A stretch of DNA of 63,619 bases from Clostridiales bacterium. GTDB lineage: Bacteria > Bacillota > Clostridia > Lachnospirales > Lachnospiraceae. The position numbers and the translations under genes are program-made. The notes under the pieces are model-generated. The model was not told the DNA's origin. It did no database searches and saw nothing but the letters and a program-made list of their open reading frames with translations. The stretch is taken from assembly GCA_021204045.1 (NCBI GenBank), contig JAJQAA010000028.1, forward strand, positions 1 to 63,619, read 5' to 3'. This document shows positions 16,199 to 26,355 of the stretch, piece by piece (within the stretch, counting starts at the first letter, position 1; each line of letters begins with the position of its first letter).

Positions 16199-19100
16199 TC
16201 AGGCGCTCGCAGTAGACAGCTCTGTCTTTTCTGCTTTCGCCAAGTTTTTCTGCGCCGTAGCCAGCATCAGCTTGATGCGGTTGAGCTGGTTGACCTCGCT
16301 CGCGCCGGGGTCGTAGTCGACGGCGATGATGTTCGCCTCCGGGTGGGCGCGGCGTAGCTCCTTGATCACTCCCTTGCCGACGATGTGGTTGGGCAGACAG
16401 CCAAATGGCTGGGTGCAGACGATATTTGCCACGCCGGAATGAATGAGCTCCAGCATTTCGCCGGTGAGGAACCATCCTTCCCCGGTCTGGTTGCCGAGGG
16501 AGACAAAGTCCTTTGCCATCCCGGCCAGGTCGCGGATGTGGGAGGGCGGCATGAAGTGCTGGCTGCGCTCCAGCTCCTTGCGGGCGACGCGGCGGAAATA
16601 TTCCAGCAGCGAAATGCCCATGTTGCAGAGTGTGGCGGTCTTGCGGCTGCCGCCCAGGTGATCGGCCTTGAAATTGCTGTTGTAGAAGCTGTAGAGCAGG
16701 AAGTCGAGCAGATCCGGCATCACAGCCTCAGCGCCCTCGCGTTCGAGCAGGTCGACGATATGGTTGTTGGCCAGCGGCGAGAATTTCACGAGGATCTCGC
16801 CGACGATGCCGACTTTCGGCTTGACGGCGTCGGTCCGCGGCAGTGCGTCAAAGTCGCGGATGATCCCGCGCAGGTTGCGGCCGAATTCGACCATGCCCAT
16901 CTGGCGTTTTGAGAGGGCAGCGACGCAGCGTTTGCGCCATTTATCATGCAGGGCGTTGGCTGCGCCTGCGACTTTTTCGTAGGGGCGGGTCGCGTAGAGG
17001 ACGCGCATGAAAACGTCGCCGTAGACGATGGCCTGAGCGGCCTTGGCCAGCAGGCCCGGCGTGAAGGTAAAGCCCGGGTTGGTCTCCATGCCGTTGGCGT
17101 TAACAGAGATAACGGGCACCTGGCTCATGCCGGTACGCTCCAGGGCGCGGCGGATAAAGCCGATGTAGTTGGAGGCGCGGCAGCCGCCGCCGGTCTGGCT
17201 CATCAGTACAGCCGTGTGGTCAAGATCATACTTTCCGGAGAGCAGCGCCTGCATAATCTGTCCGATGACGATCAGCGACGGATAGCAGGCGTCATTGTTG
17301 ACGAACTGCAGCCCGGTATCGATCGCGGAGCGGTTGTCATTCTGCAAGACCTCGATGTGGTAGCCGAACGCGCGGATAGCCGGTTCGAGCAGTTCGAAAT
17401 GGATCGGTGACATCTGCGGGCAGAGCAGTGTGTAGTCCTGTTTCATCTCTTTTGTGAAGAGCACGCGGTTGTAGGCGCTCGAGACGACGCGATGGCTGTA
17501 ATGTTTCTGCTCGCGCACGCGCAGCGCGGCGATCAGCGAGCGCACGCGGATGCGCGCCGCGCCGAGGTTGTTGACCTCGTCGATCTTGAGCACGGTATAA
17601 ATCTTGCCTGCGTCGGAAAGAATATCATGTACCTGGTCTGTGGTCACGGCGTCCAGGCCGCAACCGAAGGAATTGAGCTGAATCAGGTCAAGGCAGTCGG
17701 TCTTTTTGACCAGAGTGGCCGCTCTGTAGAGCCGGGAATGGTACATCCACTGGTCGGTGACGATCAGCGGACGTTCGACCTCGCCCAGATGCGAGACGGA
17801 ATCCTCCGTCAGCACGGCCAGGCCGTAGGAGGTGATCAGTTCCGGGATACCGTGGTTGATCTCCGGATCGACGTGGTAGGGGCGTCCGGCCAGCACGATG
17901 CCGTGTCGGTGGTTGGCTTTGAGCCAGGCGATCGTCTCCTCGCCCTTTTTCTCCATGTCGCGGCGCGAGGCAAGCAGCTCATCCCAGGCGCTGTGCGCCG
18001 CCTTGCGGGTCTCCTCCGCCGGGATGTGATATTCTTTTTCAAATTCGGCCACGAGCTGTCTGGTGAGCACATCCTCGTTGGTGAACGCGAGGAACGGGCT
18101 CATAAAATGGACGGAGTATTCTACCAGCTCCTCAACGTTGTTTTTGATGTTCTCCGCGTAGGAGGTGACGATCGGGCAGTTGTAGTGGTTCCCGGCGTCC
18201 GGCGTTTCATTGCGCTCGTAGGGAATGCAGGGATAGAAAATATCGCGCACGCCCTGTCGGATCAGCCAGGAAATATGTCCGTGCACCAGCTTTGCCGGAT
18301 AGCATTCCGACTCGCTGGGGATGGATTCGATGCCGAGCTCGTAGATACTGCGCGTTGACTGTGGCGAGAGCACGACGCGAAAGCCCAGCTCCCGGAAGAA
18401 AACGGCCCAGAAGGGGTAGTTTTCGTAGAGGTTGAGCACGCGCGGAATACCGATGACGCCGCGGCTTGCTTGGTCGGCCTCCAGCGGCTCATAGTCGAAC
18501 ATGCGCTGATTTTTGTAGTGGAACAGATTGGGCACCTGCTCCCGGGTCTTTTCCTGCCCCAGGCCGCGCTCACAGCGGTTACCGCTGATGAACTGGCGTC
18601 CGCCGCCGAAGCGGTTGACCGTCAGCACGCAGTGGTTGACGCAGCCCTTGCAGCGGGCCATGGAGGTCTGGTATTTCAGGCTGATAATCTTGTCGAGCGG
18701 CAGCATGGAGGTCTGCTTTGACCTATCGTACCGCTCGCGCGCGATCAGCGCCGCGCCGAACGCTCCCATGATACCGGCGATGTCCGGGCGGACGGCCTCG
18801 CAGCCGGCGATCTTCTCAAAGCTGCGCAGGACGGCGTCGTTGTAAAAGGTGCCGCCCTGGACGACGACGTGTTTTCCGAGATCCGCCGCGTTGGTGATCT
18901 TGATGACCTTGAACAGGGCGTTTTTGATAACGGAATAGGCCAGACCGGCGGAGATGTCCGCGACGGTGGCGCCCTCTTTCTGCGCTTGCTTGACGTTTGA
19001 GTTCATGAAGACCGTGCAGCGGGTGCCAAGATCGGTCGGATTTTGTGCGAACAAGGCCTCATGCGCGAAGTCGACGACTTCGTAATTTAATGATTTGGCA

Positions 19101-20503
19101 AACGTTTCGATAAAAGAGCCGCAGCCGGAGGAGCAGGCTTCATTCAGCTGCACGCTGTCGACGGTGCCGTCCTTGATGCGGATGCATTTCATGTCCTGGC
19201 CGCCGATGTCGAGGATGCAGTCCACGTCCGGCTCGAAGAAAGCCGCCGCGTAGTAGTGGGAGATCGTCTCAACCTCGCCCTCATCGAGCATCAGCGCCGC
19301 CTTGAGCAGCGCCTCGCCGTAGCCGGTGGAGCAGGACCAGGCAATGCGCGCGTCCGCCGGTAACTGGTCTTTGATTTCGCCCATGGCGCGGATCGCGGTG
19401 GCCAATGGGCTGCCGTTGTTGTTGGAATAAAAGCTGTAGAGCAGCTTTCCGTCGTCGTCGACCAGCGCTACTTTCGTGGTGGTCGACCCGGCGTCGATGC
19501 CGAGATAGCAGTTGCCATGGCAGGACGACAGATCGCCCCTGCGTACGCGGTGCGCGGCGTGCCGTTCACAGAACGCGTCATAATCTTTCTGAGAGGCGAA
19601 CAGCGGCTCCATGCGCTTGATCTCCATATCCATAGTGATACCGCTGCGCAGGCGCGTGATCGTCTCAGACAGAGAAATCTCAGCTTTTGTCCCGGCGTTC
19701 ATCGCGGCTCCGGCCGCGGCGAAAAGATGCGAATGCTGGGGTGCGACGATGTGCTCTTTATCCAGGTTCAGCGTGCGGATAAAGGCGCGGCGCAGCTCCG
19801 GAAGGAAGTGGAGCGGGCCGCCGAGGAAAGCCACGGTGCCGCGGATCGGCTTGCCGCAGGCCAGGCCGCTGATGGTCTGGTTCACGACCGCCTGGAAAAT
19901 CGAGGCGGCCAGGTCCTCGCGGGTGGCGCCTTCATTAATCAATGGCTGAATGTCCGTCTTCGCGAAGACGCCGCAGCGCGCCGCGATCGGGTAGATCATC
20001 TGATAATTGCGGGCGTATTCGTTCAATCCGGCCGCGTCGGTCTGGAGCAGCGCCGCCATCTGATCGATGAAAGAGCCGGTGCCACCGGCGCAGATGCCGT
20101 TCATGCGCTGATCAATCCCGCCGGTAAAGTAGATGATTTTGGCGTCCTCGCCGCCCAGCTCGATGGCCACGTCGGTCTGCGGCGCTTCCGCCTGCAGGGC
20201 GGTGGCTACCGCGACGACCTCCTGCGTAAACGGCAGACCGAGGTGCGAGGCGAGCGTTAAGCCGCCGGAGCCGGTGATGCTGGCGTATACCTGCTGTTCG
20301 CCGAGTGTTTCGACCGCTCTTGACAACAAAAGAGCGAGCGTCTCCTGGATATTGGCATAGTGGCGCTCGTAGTCAGAAAACAATATATGGTTGTCCTGGT
20401 CCAGAATGGCAACCTTGACGGTTGTGGAACCGATGTCGATTCCGAGATAATTATGTAAGGTCATTCGTTCGGGATGAAACCCTGCCTCCTTAAGATTTGA
20501 CAT
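16199..20503 (-). CDS. Multidomain acyl-CoA dehydratase activase / HgdB-like fusion protein
   Basis: About 1434 residues. Two consecutive BadF-type ATPase domains ([16 protein letters not shown] near the start; [18 protein letters not shown] about 350 later, each with a GG(Q)D and a CxxGxG cluster loop) are followed by a DUF2229-type region ([15 protein letters not shown]) and a C-terminal HgdB-related part ([28 protein letters not shown]). The family is common in anaerobic Clostridia and is thought to couple ATP hydrolysis to low-potential electron transfer; its substrate is unknown. I choose ATG 20503, preceded by AGGTGAG; ATG 20464 is an alternative with AAGGAGG about 20 nt away. Transcribed alone. 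Confidence 0.85.
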   Translation of the reverse strand: MSNLKEAGFHPERMTLHNYLGIDIGSTTVKVAILDQDNHILFSDYERHYANIQETLALLLSRAVETLGEQQVYASITGSGGLTLASHLGLPFTQEVVAVATALQAEAPQTDVAIELGGEDAKIIYFTGGIDQRMNGICAGGTGSFIDQMAALLQTDAAGLNEYARNYQMIYPIAARCGVFAKTDIQPLINEGATREDLAASIFQAVVNQTISGLACGKPIRGTVAFLGGPLHFLPELRRAFIRTLNLDKEHIVAPQHSHLFAAAGAAMNAGTKAEISLSETITRLRSGITMDMEIKRMEPLFASQKDYDAFCERHAAHRVRRGDLSSCHGNCYLGIDAGSTTTKVALVDDDGKLLYSFYSNNNGSPLATAIRAMGEIKDQLPADARIAWSCSTGYGEALLKAALMLDEGEVETISHYYAAAFFEPDVDCILDIGGQDMKCIRIKDGTVDSVQLNEACSSGCGSFIETFAKSLNYEVVDFAHEALFAQNPTDLGTRCTVFMNSNVKQAQKEGATVADISAGLAYSVIKNALFKVIKITNAADLGKHVVVQGGTFYNDAVLRSFEKIAGCEAVRPDIAGIMGAFGAALIARERYDRSKQTSMLPLDKIISLKYQTSMARCKGCVNHCVLTVNRFGGGRQFISGNRCERGLGQEKTREQVPNLFHYKNQRMFDYEPLEADQASRGVIGIPRVLNLYENYPFWAVFFRELGFRVVLSPQSTRSIYELGIESIPSESECYPAKLVHGHISWLIRQGVRDIFYPCIPYERNETPDAGNHYNCPIVTSYAENIKNNVEELVEYSVHFMSPFLAFTNEDVLTRQLVAEFEKEYHIPAEETRKAAHSAWDELLASRRDMEKKGEETIAWLKANHRHGIVLAGRPYHVDPEINHGIPELITSYGLAVLTEDSVSHLGEVERPLIVTDQWMYHSRLYRAATLVKKTDCLDLIQLNSFGCGLDAVTTDQVHDILSDAGKIYTVLKIDEVNNLGAARIRVRSLIAALRVREQKHYSHRVVSSAYNRVLFTKEMKQDYTLLCPQMSPIHFELLEPAIRAFGYHIEVLQNDNRSAIDTGLQFVNNDACYPSLIVIGQIMQALLSGKYDLDHTAVLMSQTGGGCRASNYIGFIRRALERTGMSQVPVISVNANGMETNPGFTFTPGLLAKAAQAIVYGDVFMRVLYATRPYEKVAGAANALHDKWRKRCVAALSKRQMGMVEFGRNLRGIIRDFDALPRTDAVKPKVGIVGEILVKFSPLANNHIVDLLEREGAEAVMPDLLDFLLYSFYNSNFKADHLGGSRKTATLCNMGISLLEYFRRVARKELERSQHFMPPSHIRDLAGMAKDFVSLGNQTGEGWFLTGEMLELIHSGVANIVCTQPFGCLPNHIVGKGVIKELRRAHPEANIIAVDYDPGASEVNQLNRIKLMLATAQKNLAKAEKTELSTASA

Positions 20504-20589
20504 AAGTCGATATTTCTCACCTAGTTTAGCACAAATCCGGATGGAATACAATTTTCTGGCCATAAAAAAAGAGTTAAGATTATAAGTAT

Positions 20590-20618
20590 TTGACAAATCC
20601 TGATACAGAAATTATAAT
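20590..20618 (+). promoter_or_regulatory. Consensus sigma-A promoter for 20666-22967
   Basis: Perfect TTGACA (20590-20595), 17 bp, TATAAT (20613-20618), about 48 bp before the rhomboid-like gene. It drives that gene and pyk. Confidence 0.8.
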
Positions 20619-20665
20619 CGAAATGCGAAAATGGCATCGTTTTTCAGGAAAGGAAAGGACTCCGG

Positions 20666-21574
20666 ATGAAATTTTTCAGGGATTTTGAACGGAAATATGC
20701 GCGATACGCGATTCACAATCTGATGTACTATATCGTGATCCTCTACGCCATCGGTCTGGCGCTCACGGTCATGAGCTGGAACATGAATTTTTCGTTTGTG
20801 GATCTGTATTATAATTATCTGGCGCTGGACGCGCCGATGCTTTTGCGTGGCCAGATCTGGCGGATCGCGACGTTTCTGATTTACCCGCCGTCGTTTGGCA
20901 TGTGGCAGTTTTCAACGTTATTTTTCGGCGTGATCGCCCTGTTTGTCTACTACAGTCTCGGGCGGACGCTGGAGAGCGTGTGGGGATCGTTCCGCTTTAA
21001 CGTATTTTTCTTTATGGGCGTTGTTTTCCAGGTGCTGGCCTGTCTGCTGGGATACCTGCTGTTCCACCAGCGCATGATTCTGACGACGGGCTATATCAAT
21101 CTGTCTATTTTCCTCGTGTTCTGTATCAGCTTTCCGGATACGATGTTTTATGTTTTCTTTGTGCTTCCGGTGAAAGCAAAATGGCTGGCGATCGCGGATC
21201 TATGCGTTTACGGCTATTCGTTTATATTTGGAAACGCGGCCAGTCGCTGCGAGATTGCCGTCTCGCTGGCAAACGTGATTATTTTCTTCCTGATGACCCG
21301 CGGAACGGCGCGCTTCTCTCCGAAGCAGGCAAAGCGCCGCCAGGAGTTCCGCCGCGAGGTGAAGATCATGCCCCAGGGAGGGACGCGCCACCGCTGTGCG
21401 GTCTGCGGCCGCACGGAGCGCGACAATCCTGATCTGGAGTTCCGCTATTGCTCAAAATGTGCGGGAAGCTATGAATACTGCCTCGACCATCTTTATACCC
21501 ACCAGCATGTGACTGCGGAAGGAGCGGAAAATGAAAAAGACGAAAATCATCTGCACAATGGGTCCGAACAGTGA
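20666..21574 (+). CDS. Rhomboid-like membrane protein with C-terminal zinc ribbons
   Basis: 302 residues. Six or so membrane helices in residues 20-215 resemble the rhomboid fold (LLRGQIWRIATFLIYP, FFMGVVFQVLACLLGYLL). The GxSG catalytic motif is not present; the equivalent stretch reads TGYINLSIF, so proteolytic activity is doubtful. The tail has cysteine pairs CAVCG, CSKC and C..HLYTHQH, likely two zinc sites in the cytosol. The gene overlaps pyk by 44 bp and shares its promoter, which is an unusual link to glycolysis. Ribosome binding site GGAAAGGA. Confidence 0.75.
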   Translation: MKFFRDFERKYARYAIHNLMYYIVILYAIGLALTVMSWNMNFSFVDLYYNYLALDAPMLLRGQIWRIATFLIYPPSFGMWQFSTLFFGVIALFVYYSLGRTLESVWGSFRFNVFFFMGVVFQVLACLLGYLLFHQRMILTTGYINLSIFLVFCISFPDTMFYVFFVLPVKAKWLAIADLCVYGYSFIFGNAASRCEIAVSLANVIIFFLMTRGTARFSPKQAKRRQEFRREVKIMPQGGTRHRCAVCGRTERDNPDLEFRYCSKCAGSYEYCLDHLYTHQHVTAEGAENEKDENHLHNGSEQ

Positions 21575-22967
21575 CGACCGTGAGCTGACGAGGCAATTGA
21601 TTCTAAATGGGATGGACATCGCGCGCTTCAATTTTTCCCACGGCGATCACGCCGAACAGAAGGCGCGTCTTGATATGTTGAAATCTCTGCGCGAGGAGCT
21701 TGATGTGCCAGTCGCGGCGCTTCTTGACACGAAGGGGCCGGAGATCCGCACCGGGCGTTTGAAGGAAGGAAAAAAGGTGACGCTTCAGAGCGGCGGCACC
21801 TATACGCTCACGACCAGAGAACTCGTTGGCGACGAAACAACTGGCCACATCAATTATGAAGGACTGCCCGCCGATGTGACGGCAGGCGACCGGATCCTGA
21901 TCGACGACGGCCTGATTGAGCTTGAGGTACGTAAGGTACAGAACCAGGATGTTGTCTGCCATATCGTCAACGGCGGTGAGCTCGGTGAGCGCAAGGGCGT
22001 CAATGTTCCGAATGTGCGCGTCAATCTTCCGGCATTGACCGACAAGGACAAGGAAGATATCCGTTTTGGCATTGAGGAGGGCTTCGATTTCATCGCGGCG
22101 TCCTTTGTGCGCACCGGAGACGCGATCCGCGAGATCCGGGAAATTTTAAGTGAACAGGGATCCCAGATGCAGATCATTGCCAAGATTGAAAACGCTGAGG
22201 GCATTGAAAATCTGGACGATATCATCGAGGCCAGCGACGGGATCATGGTCGCCCGCGGCGATATGGGCGTGGAGATCCCGGCGGAGCAGGTGCCGCATAT
22301 CCAGAAAATGATTATCAACAAATGTAATATGGCCTGTAAGCCGGTGATCACGGCCACGCAGATGCTGGATTCGATGATCCGCAATCCGCGGCCGACGCGC
22401 GCGGAGACGACGGACGTCGCGAACGCCGTGTATGACGGCACGGACGCGGTGATGCTTTCCGGCGAGACCGCGATGGGCAAATATCCTCTCGAAGCGCTGC
22501 GCATGATGGCGGGGATCTGCGAGGCGTCCGAGCAGTACCTCGATTACCATGGCTATCAGAAACGGATGGTCTCCGGGGAAAACCGGCGCAACATTTCCAA
22601 CGCGGTCTGCTATTCCTCGGTATCGACGGCACATGATCTGGGAGCGAAAGCGATTATCGCGCCGAGCATCAGCGGCTATACCGCGCGTCTGCTTTCCAAG
22701 TGGCGGCCGGGCGCGCAGATTATCGGGCTCTCGCCGAGCGCGACCGCGGTGCGGCAGATGCAGATTTACTGGGGCGTGCGGCCGTTTCAGGCCAGACGCG
22801 CCGCCTCGACCGACGAGCTGATCGAGGCCTCGGTTGATCTGTTAAAAGAGAAAGGAATGCTTGCCGACGGCGATATCGCCGTCGTGACAGCCGGTGTGGT
22901 AAACCGGGCGACGCGCAACAAACCGGCCACACACACCAATATTATGCGTATCGTTGAGGTGGACTAA
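21531..22967 (+). CDS. pyk: Pyruvate kinase
   Basis: 478 residues, the normal length for a pyruvate kinase without the extra C-terminal domain. It converts phosphoenolpyruvate and ADP to pyruvate and ATP. Visible are KIICTMGP, the substrate segment LDTKGPEIRTG, the catalytic Lys region IIAKIENAEG, MVARGDMGVEIP and ATQMLDSMI. ATG 21531 follows GGAGCGG and lies inside the end of the rhomboid-like gene, so the two are translated from one message. Confidence 0.97.
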   Translation: MKKTKIICTMGPNSDDRELTRQLILNGMDIARFNFSHGDHAEQKARLDMLKSLREELDVPVAALLDTKGPEIRTGRLKEGKKVTLQSGGTYTLTTRELVGDETTGHINYEGLPADVTAGDRILIDDGLIELEVRKVQNQDVVCHIVNGGELGERKGVNVPNVRVNLPALTDKDKEDIRFGIEEGFDFIAASFVRTGDAIREIREILSEQGSQMQIIAKIENAEGIENLDDIIEASDGIMVARGDMGVEIPAEQVPHIQKMIINKCNMACKPVITATQMLDSMIRNPRPTRAETTDVANAVYDGTDAVMLSGETAMGKYPLEALRMMAGICEASEQYLDYHGYQKRMVSGENRRNISNAVCYSSVSTAHDLGAKAIIAPSISGYTARLLSKWRPGAQIIGLSPSATAVRQMQIYWGVRPFQARRAASTDELIEASVDLLKEKGMLADGDIAVVTAGVVNRATRNKPATHTNIMRIVEVD

Positions 22968-23050
22968 GACGACAATAGCGTTTACCGGGGCAGGAAAGTC
23001 GCTGACAGATTGTCCGGGACGAACGCGAAATTTTACAACGAAGGGGAGAA

Positions 23051-24328
23051 ATGACAGTGGAAAAGAGACCGTTTGTGACAAAGGCACAGCTTGATGAGAT
23101 TGCTAAGACGCATCCGACGCCGTTTTATCTGTACGATGAGAGGGGTATCCGTGAGAACGCGAAGAAACTCAAACAGGCGTTTTCCTGGAACATGGGCTAT
23201 AAAGAATATTTCGCGGTGAAGGCGACGCCGAATCCGTACATTCTTCAGATTCTGAAGGAATACGGCTGCGGCACGGACTGTTCTTCCGCGACGGAACTGA
23301 TGATGTCAGACGCGGTCGGCTTTTCCGGCCATGATATCATGTTTTCTTCGAATGATACGCCGCCGGAGGAATTTGCTCTGGCGGACCGCCTGGGCGCGAT
23401 CATCAATCTCGACGACATCACGCACATCGAGAGTCTGGAGCAGGCGATCGGGCATATCCCGGAGACGATCAGCTGCCGCTTCAATCCGGGCGGCGTATTC
23501 ACGCTGAGCAACGGGATCATGGACAACCCCGGCGACGCCAAATACGGCATGACGGAAGCGCAGATGGTCGAGGCGTTCACGATTCTCGCGGCGAAGGGCG
23601 CGAAAGAGTTTGGTATCCACGCGTTTCTTGCGAGCAATACGGTAACCAACGAATATTATCCGGAGCTGGCGCGGGTGCTTTTTTCGCTCGCCGTGCGCCT
23701 GCATGAGAAAACCGGCGTTCACATCAAATTTATCAACCTCTCCGGCGGTATCGGCATTCCCTACCGCCCGGATCAGGAGCCGAATGATATCCTCGTGATC
23801 GGGGAGGGCGTGCGCCGGGTTTATGAAGAGATTCTGGTTCCGGCCGGAATGGGTGATGTGGCGCTGTGCACGGAGCTGGGCCGTTTTATGCTCGGGCCGT
23901 ACGGCGTCCTGGTGACGAAAGCCATTCACGAAAAACATACCTATAAGGAATACATCGGCGTCGACGCCTGCGCGGTCAACCTGATGCGTCCGGCGATGTA
24001 CGGCGCTTACCACCATATCACCGTGATGGGCAAGGAGGACGCGCCCTGCGACCACAAGTATGACGTGACCGGCTCACTCTGCGAGAATAATGATAAGTTC
24101 GCGGTCGATCGCATGCTGCCTAAGATTGATATGGGCGACCTGCTCGTGATCCACGATGCCGGAGCGCATGGTTTCGCGATGGGCTACAACTACAACGGCA
24201 AGCTCAAATCGGCCGAGCTTCTTCTGAGGGAAGACGGTTCCGTGCAGAAGATCCGCCGCGCCGAGACCGCAAAAGATTATTTTGCGACGCTGGACGGGTG
24301 CGGGATGATGCAAAAGTACCTGAAGTAG
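23051..24328 (+). CDS. lysA: Diaminopimelate decarboxylase
   Basis: 425 residues of the fold-III PLP decarboxylase family. PLP-Lys is in EYFAVKATPNP; GGIGIPYRPDQEP and the glycine loop bind phosphate; HDAGAHGFAMGYNYNG is near the C-terminus. It makes lysine and CO2 from meso-diaminopimelate at the end of the lysine pathway. Start by GGGGAGAA. Stands alone between pyk and the Cys-rich peptide gene. Related carboxynorspermidine decarboxylases share the fold but are less likely. Confidence 0.9.
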   Translation: MTVEKRPFVTKAQLDEIAKTHPTPFYLYDERGIRENAKKLKQAFSWNMGYKEYFAVKATPNPYILQILKEYGCGTDCSSATELMMSDAVGFSGHDIMFSSNDTPPEEFALADRLGAIINLDDITHIESLEQAIGHIPETISCRFNPGGVFTLSNGIMDNPGDAKYGMTEAQMVEAFTILAAKGAKEFGIHAFLASNTVTNEYYPELARVLFSLAVRLHEKTGVHIKFINLSGGIGIPYRPDQEPNDILVIGEGVRRVYEEILVPAGMGDVALCTELGRFMLGPYGVLVTKAIHEKHTYKEYIGVDACAVNLMRPAMYGAYHHITVMGKEDAPCDHKYDVTGSLCENNDKFAVDRMLPKIDMGDLLVIHDAGAHGFAMGYNYNGKLKSAELLLREDGSVQKIRRAETAKDYFATLDGCGMMQKYLK

Positions 24329-24464
24329 AAGAAAGCCAAATGCCTGGCAGCAGCTGGAAACGCTTCCAGCGATCGCCGATGGATTTCGCCTTCTGTATGT
24401 GTTACCATAATTTTGTAACAGAAATGTAAAACCTGCGCAACACAAAAGAAGGAGGAAATCGTAT

Positions 24465-24779
24465 ATGAAAAAAAACAAGCTGCGTACAGCGCTGGCGGCG
24501 GCCATGATGAGCGCCTGCCTGGCCGGGACGGCCCAGGCGGCTGTGGTACCGGTCGCGCTGAACGGGAATTGTGGCAGCGCTTCGTGTGGAAGCTGTGACA
24601 GTACATATGCCGGGAACAGTTGTGGCAGCGTACTAAGTGGCAGTTGTGGCAGTGTACAGAGCGGGGATTGCAGCAGTCTTCCGGATATTCTCTCCTGCCT
24701 GTTATCAGGCCAGGGGTGCGGTTCTGACTTTAGCTGCGGCTCCGGGTTCGGCTGTGGTTCCGGATCCGGCTGCTACTAA
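24465..24779 (+). CDS. Secreted Cys/Gly/Ser-rich small protein
   Basis: 104 residues. A clear signal peptide ends near AQA (residue 25). The roughly 79-residue mature part has 11 cysteines, mostly in CGS units (seven occurrences), with spacing C-3-C-2-C in the first block and a C-terminal run of Gly, Ser and Cys ending in GCY. I do not recognise a family. It could be a disulfide-rich surface or matrix peptide, a metal binder, or a precursor of a modified peptide such as a heterocyclised bacteriocin; no modification enzymes are adjacent. Strong ribosome binding site AAGGAGG. Followed by a terminator at 24843. Confidence 0.75.
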   Translation: MKKNKLRTALAAAMMSACLAGTAQAAVVPVALNGNCGSASCGSCDSTYAGNSCGSVLSGSCGSVQSGDCSSLPDILSCLLSGQGCGSDFSCGSGFGCGSGSGCY

Positions 24780-24842
24780 CAGATCGTAGCAGGGAAAGCC
24801 TGGATACGAAATGTTGTCCGCAATTGTTTCAATGGTGAGACT

Positions 24843-24872
24843 GGCTGTTGGGATTTTCTCAACAGCCTTTTT
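24843..24872 (+). terminator. Terminator after the Cys-rich gene
   Basis: Perfect 8-bp stem GGCTGTTG/CAACAGCC (24843-24850, 24860-24867) followed by TTTTT. It ends only 15 nt before the next start codon, so it could also attenuate that gene. Confidence 0.8.
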
Positions 24873-24886
24873 ATGGAGCAGATGCG

Positions 24887-25273
24887 ATGACGAGGGAAGC
24901 ATTATTTTCTTATGTAAAAAAGGCATATGGTGTGGAGCCGGATTTTCCGTTTGACCGGGATTTCGAGTCGGCGGTTCTGAGACACAAAGACACCCGAAAA
25001 TGGTTCGCTTTGGCAATGTATGTCAGGGCGGACAGGCTGGGGCAAGATGATGAGAAATTCATCGGCGTCGTCACCATGAAATGTGAGCCAATGCTGATCG
25101 ATACTTTGATAAAGCGGGACGGGTACCATCGCGCTTATCACATGAACAAAACGCAGTGGCTGACGATTGAGCTTGCGGGCGGCGTGCCGGATGAGGAAAT
25201 CAAAGATCTGATCGATTTGAGTTACCATCTTACCGATAAATCAAAGAAAGACGGCGCAGGGGGAGAAGATTAG
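24887..25273 (+). CDS. MmcQ/YjbR-family protein
   Basis: 128 residues of the YjbR (CyaY-like fold, double-wing) family: FSYVKKAYGVEPDFPF, RHKDTRKWFALAMYV, KCEPML, GYHRAYHMNKTQWLTIEL and a short C-terminal helix with SYHLT. The cellular role of the family is not established; DNA binding has been proposed from the fold. The start at 24887 is chosen because TGGAGCA precedes it and the family begins here. First of three tightly packed genes (2-nt gap to the next). Confidence 0.85.
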   Translation: MTREALFSYVKKAYGVEPDFPFDRDFESAVLRHKDTRKWFALAMYVRADRLGQDDEKFIGVVTMKCEPMLIDTLIKRDGYHRAYHMNKTQWLTIELAGGVPDEEIKDLIDLSYHLTDKSKKDGAGGED

Positions 25274-25274
25274 T

Positions 25275-25868
25275 ATGAATCGGATTAAAAAGCTGGAATT
25301 AGAGGAATTACAGCGGATTTATAACAATCACGTTATAGAGGATTTTCCCCGCAATGAGCGCCGCCCGCTTTTCTCTATGGAAAAATTGATGAAAACTGGA
25401 AAATATGAGTGCTTTGGTTATTGTGACGACGGCAGCCTCCTGGCCTATGCCTTTTATTTTTTGGCAGAGAGCAGGCAATATGCGCTGCTGGATTATTTTG
25501 CGGTGGTTCCCGGATTGCGAGGACATGGAACTGGCAGTGAATTCCTACGGATCCTAAAGGGTGCCGTTTCGGCAAAAAACGGGGTGTTCATTGAAGCAGA
25601 AAATCCAGATTCGGCAAAATCTGAGGAGGAAGCGACGCTCCGCCGGAGACGGATCCGCTTTTACCGTTCAAACGGCGCGGCGCTGACAAATGCGAAAGCT
25701 CAGTTGTTTGGCGTGGATTATGACATTTTATATATCGGTCTGAATGGAACGGATCTTTCGATAAAACAACTGGATCACGCTGCGGAAAATTTATACAGGG
25801 AGGTTTATCGTCCGATCTACGGGCGGTTCTGTAAACTTTATACGGAGGATAAATCAGATGAAAACTGA
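25275..25868 (+). CDS. GNAT-family N-acetyltransferase
   Basis: 197 residues with the GNAT core: ALLDYFAVVPGLRGHGTGSEFL is the strand 4 and acetyl-CoA pyrophosphate loop (RGHGTG), followed by IEAENP and RRRRIRFYRSNGA. The acceptor is unknown. It starts 2 nt after the MmcQ-like stop and its end overlaps the Nudix gene by 11 bp, so the three are likely one operon. Confidence 0.85.
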   Translation: MNRIKKLELEELQRIYNNHVIEDFPRNERRPLFSMEKLMKTGKYECFGYCDDGSLLAYAFYFLAESRQYALLDYFAVVPGLRGHGTGSEFLRILKGAVSAKNGVFIEAENPDSAKSEEEATLRRRRIRFYRSNGAALTNAKAQLFGVDYDILYIGLNGTDLSIKQLDHAAENLYREVYRPIYGRFCKLYTEDKSDEN

Positions 25869-26337
25869 GAAGACGGAGACGGAACAGCACCTGCCGGAGC
25901 ATGTGATTTTCATGAATATGTGTATGCTGTGCGATGGGGACCGGGTGCTCGCACTGGATAAGACCGGAAGTGGCTACAGCGGGACGACATTCCCCGGCGG
26001 CCATGTGGAAGCGGGCGAAACATTCACAGAAGCGGTGATCCGGGAGATGAGGGAAGAGACGGGACTGACGATTCATCATCCGGTGCTGCGGGGAATTTAT
26101 CACTGGTATCGCGACGGCTTACATAATATCGGTTTGCTTTACCGTGCGGATTCCTATGAGGGAACCTTGAAAAGCTCCGAAGAAGGGCAGGTCTACTGGA
26201 TCTTAAGGGCAGAGTATGAGAAGAAAAAGCTGGCCGCCGGCATGCCGCAGGTACTGCAGATTATGGATGATGATAATCTGACGGAATGCTTTGAAGAGCG
26301 GCAGGCGGACGGTAGCTTTCTGGGACGGTTATTTTGA
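25858..26337 (+). CDS. Nudix hydrolase (8-oxo-dGTP diphosphatase-like)
   Basis: 159 residues. The complete Nudix box runs from GGHVEAGETFTEAVIREMRE to ETG, giving the metal-binding REMREE glutamates. Family members remove oxidised or other nucleoside diphosphate derivatives; the MutT-like form suggests nucleotide sanitation, but the substrate cannot be read from sequence. Last gene of the 24887-26337 group; convergent with ychF with no obvious terminator in between. Confidence 0.88.
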   Translation: MKTEKTETEQHLPEHVIFMNMCMLCDGDRVLALDKTGSGYSGTTFPGGHVEAGETFTEAVIREMREETGLTIHHPVLRGIYHWYRDGLHNIGLLYRADSYEGTLKSSEEGQVYWILRAEYEKKKLAAGMPQVLQIMDDDNLTECFEERQADGSFLGRLF

Positions 26338-26355
26338 AAAAGGTGAGCGAGGGGG

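Noticed and set aside
24353-24370. Hairpin GCTGGAA/TTCCAGC after lysA as a terminator
   Set aside because: The stem is good but no T-run follows, so termination cannot be claimed.
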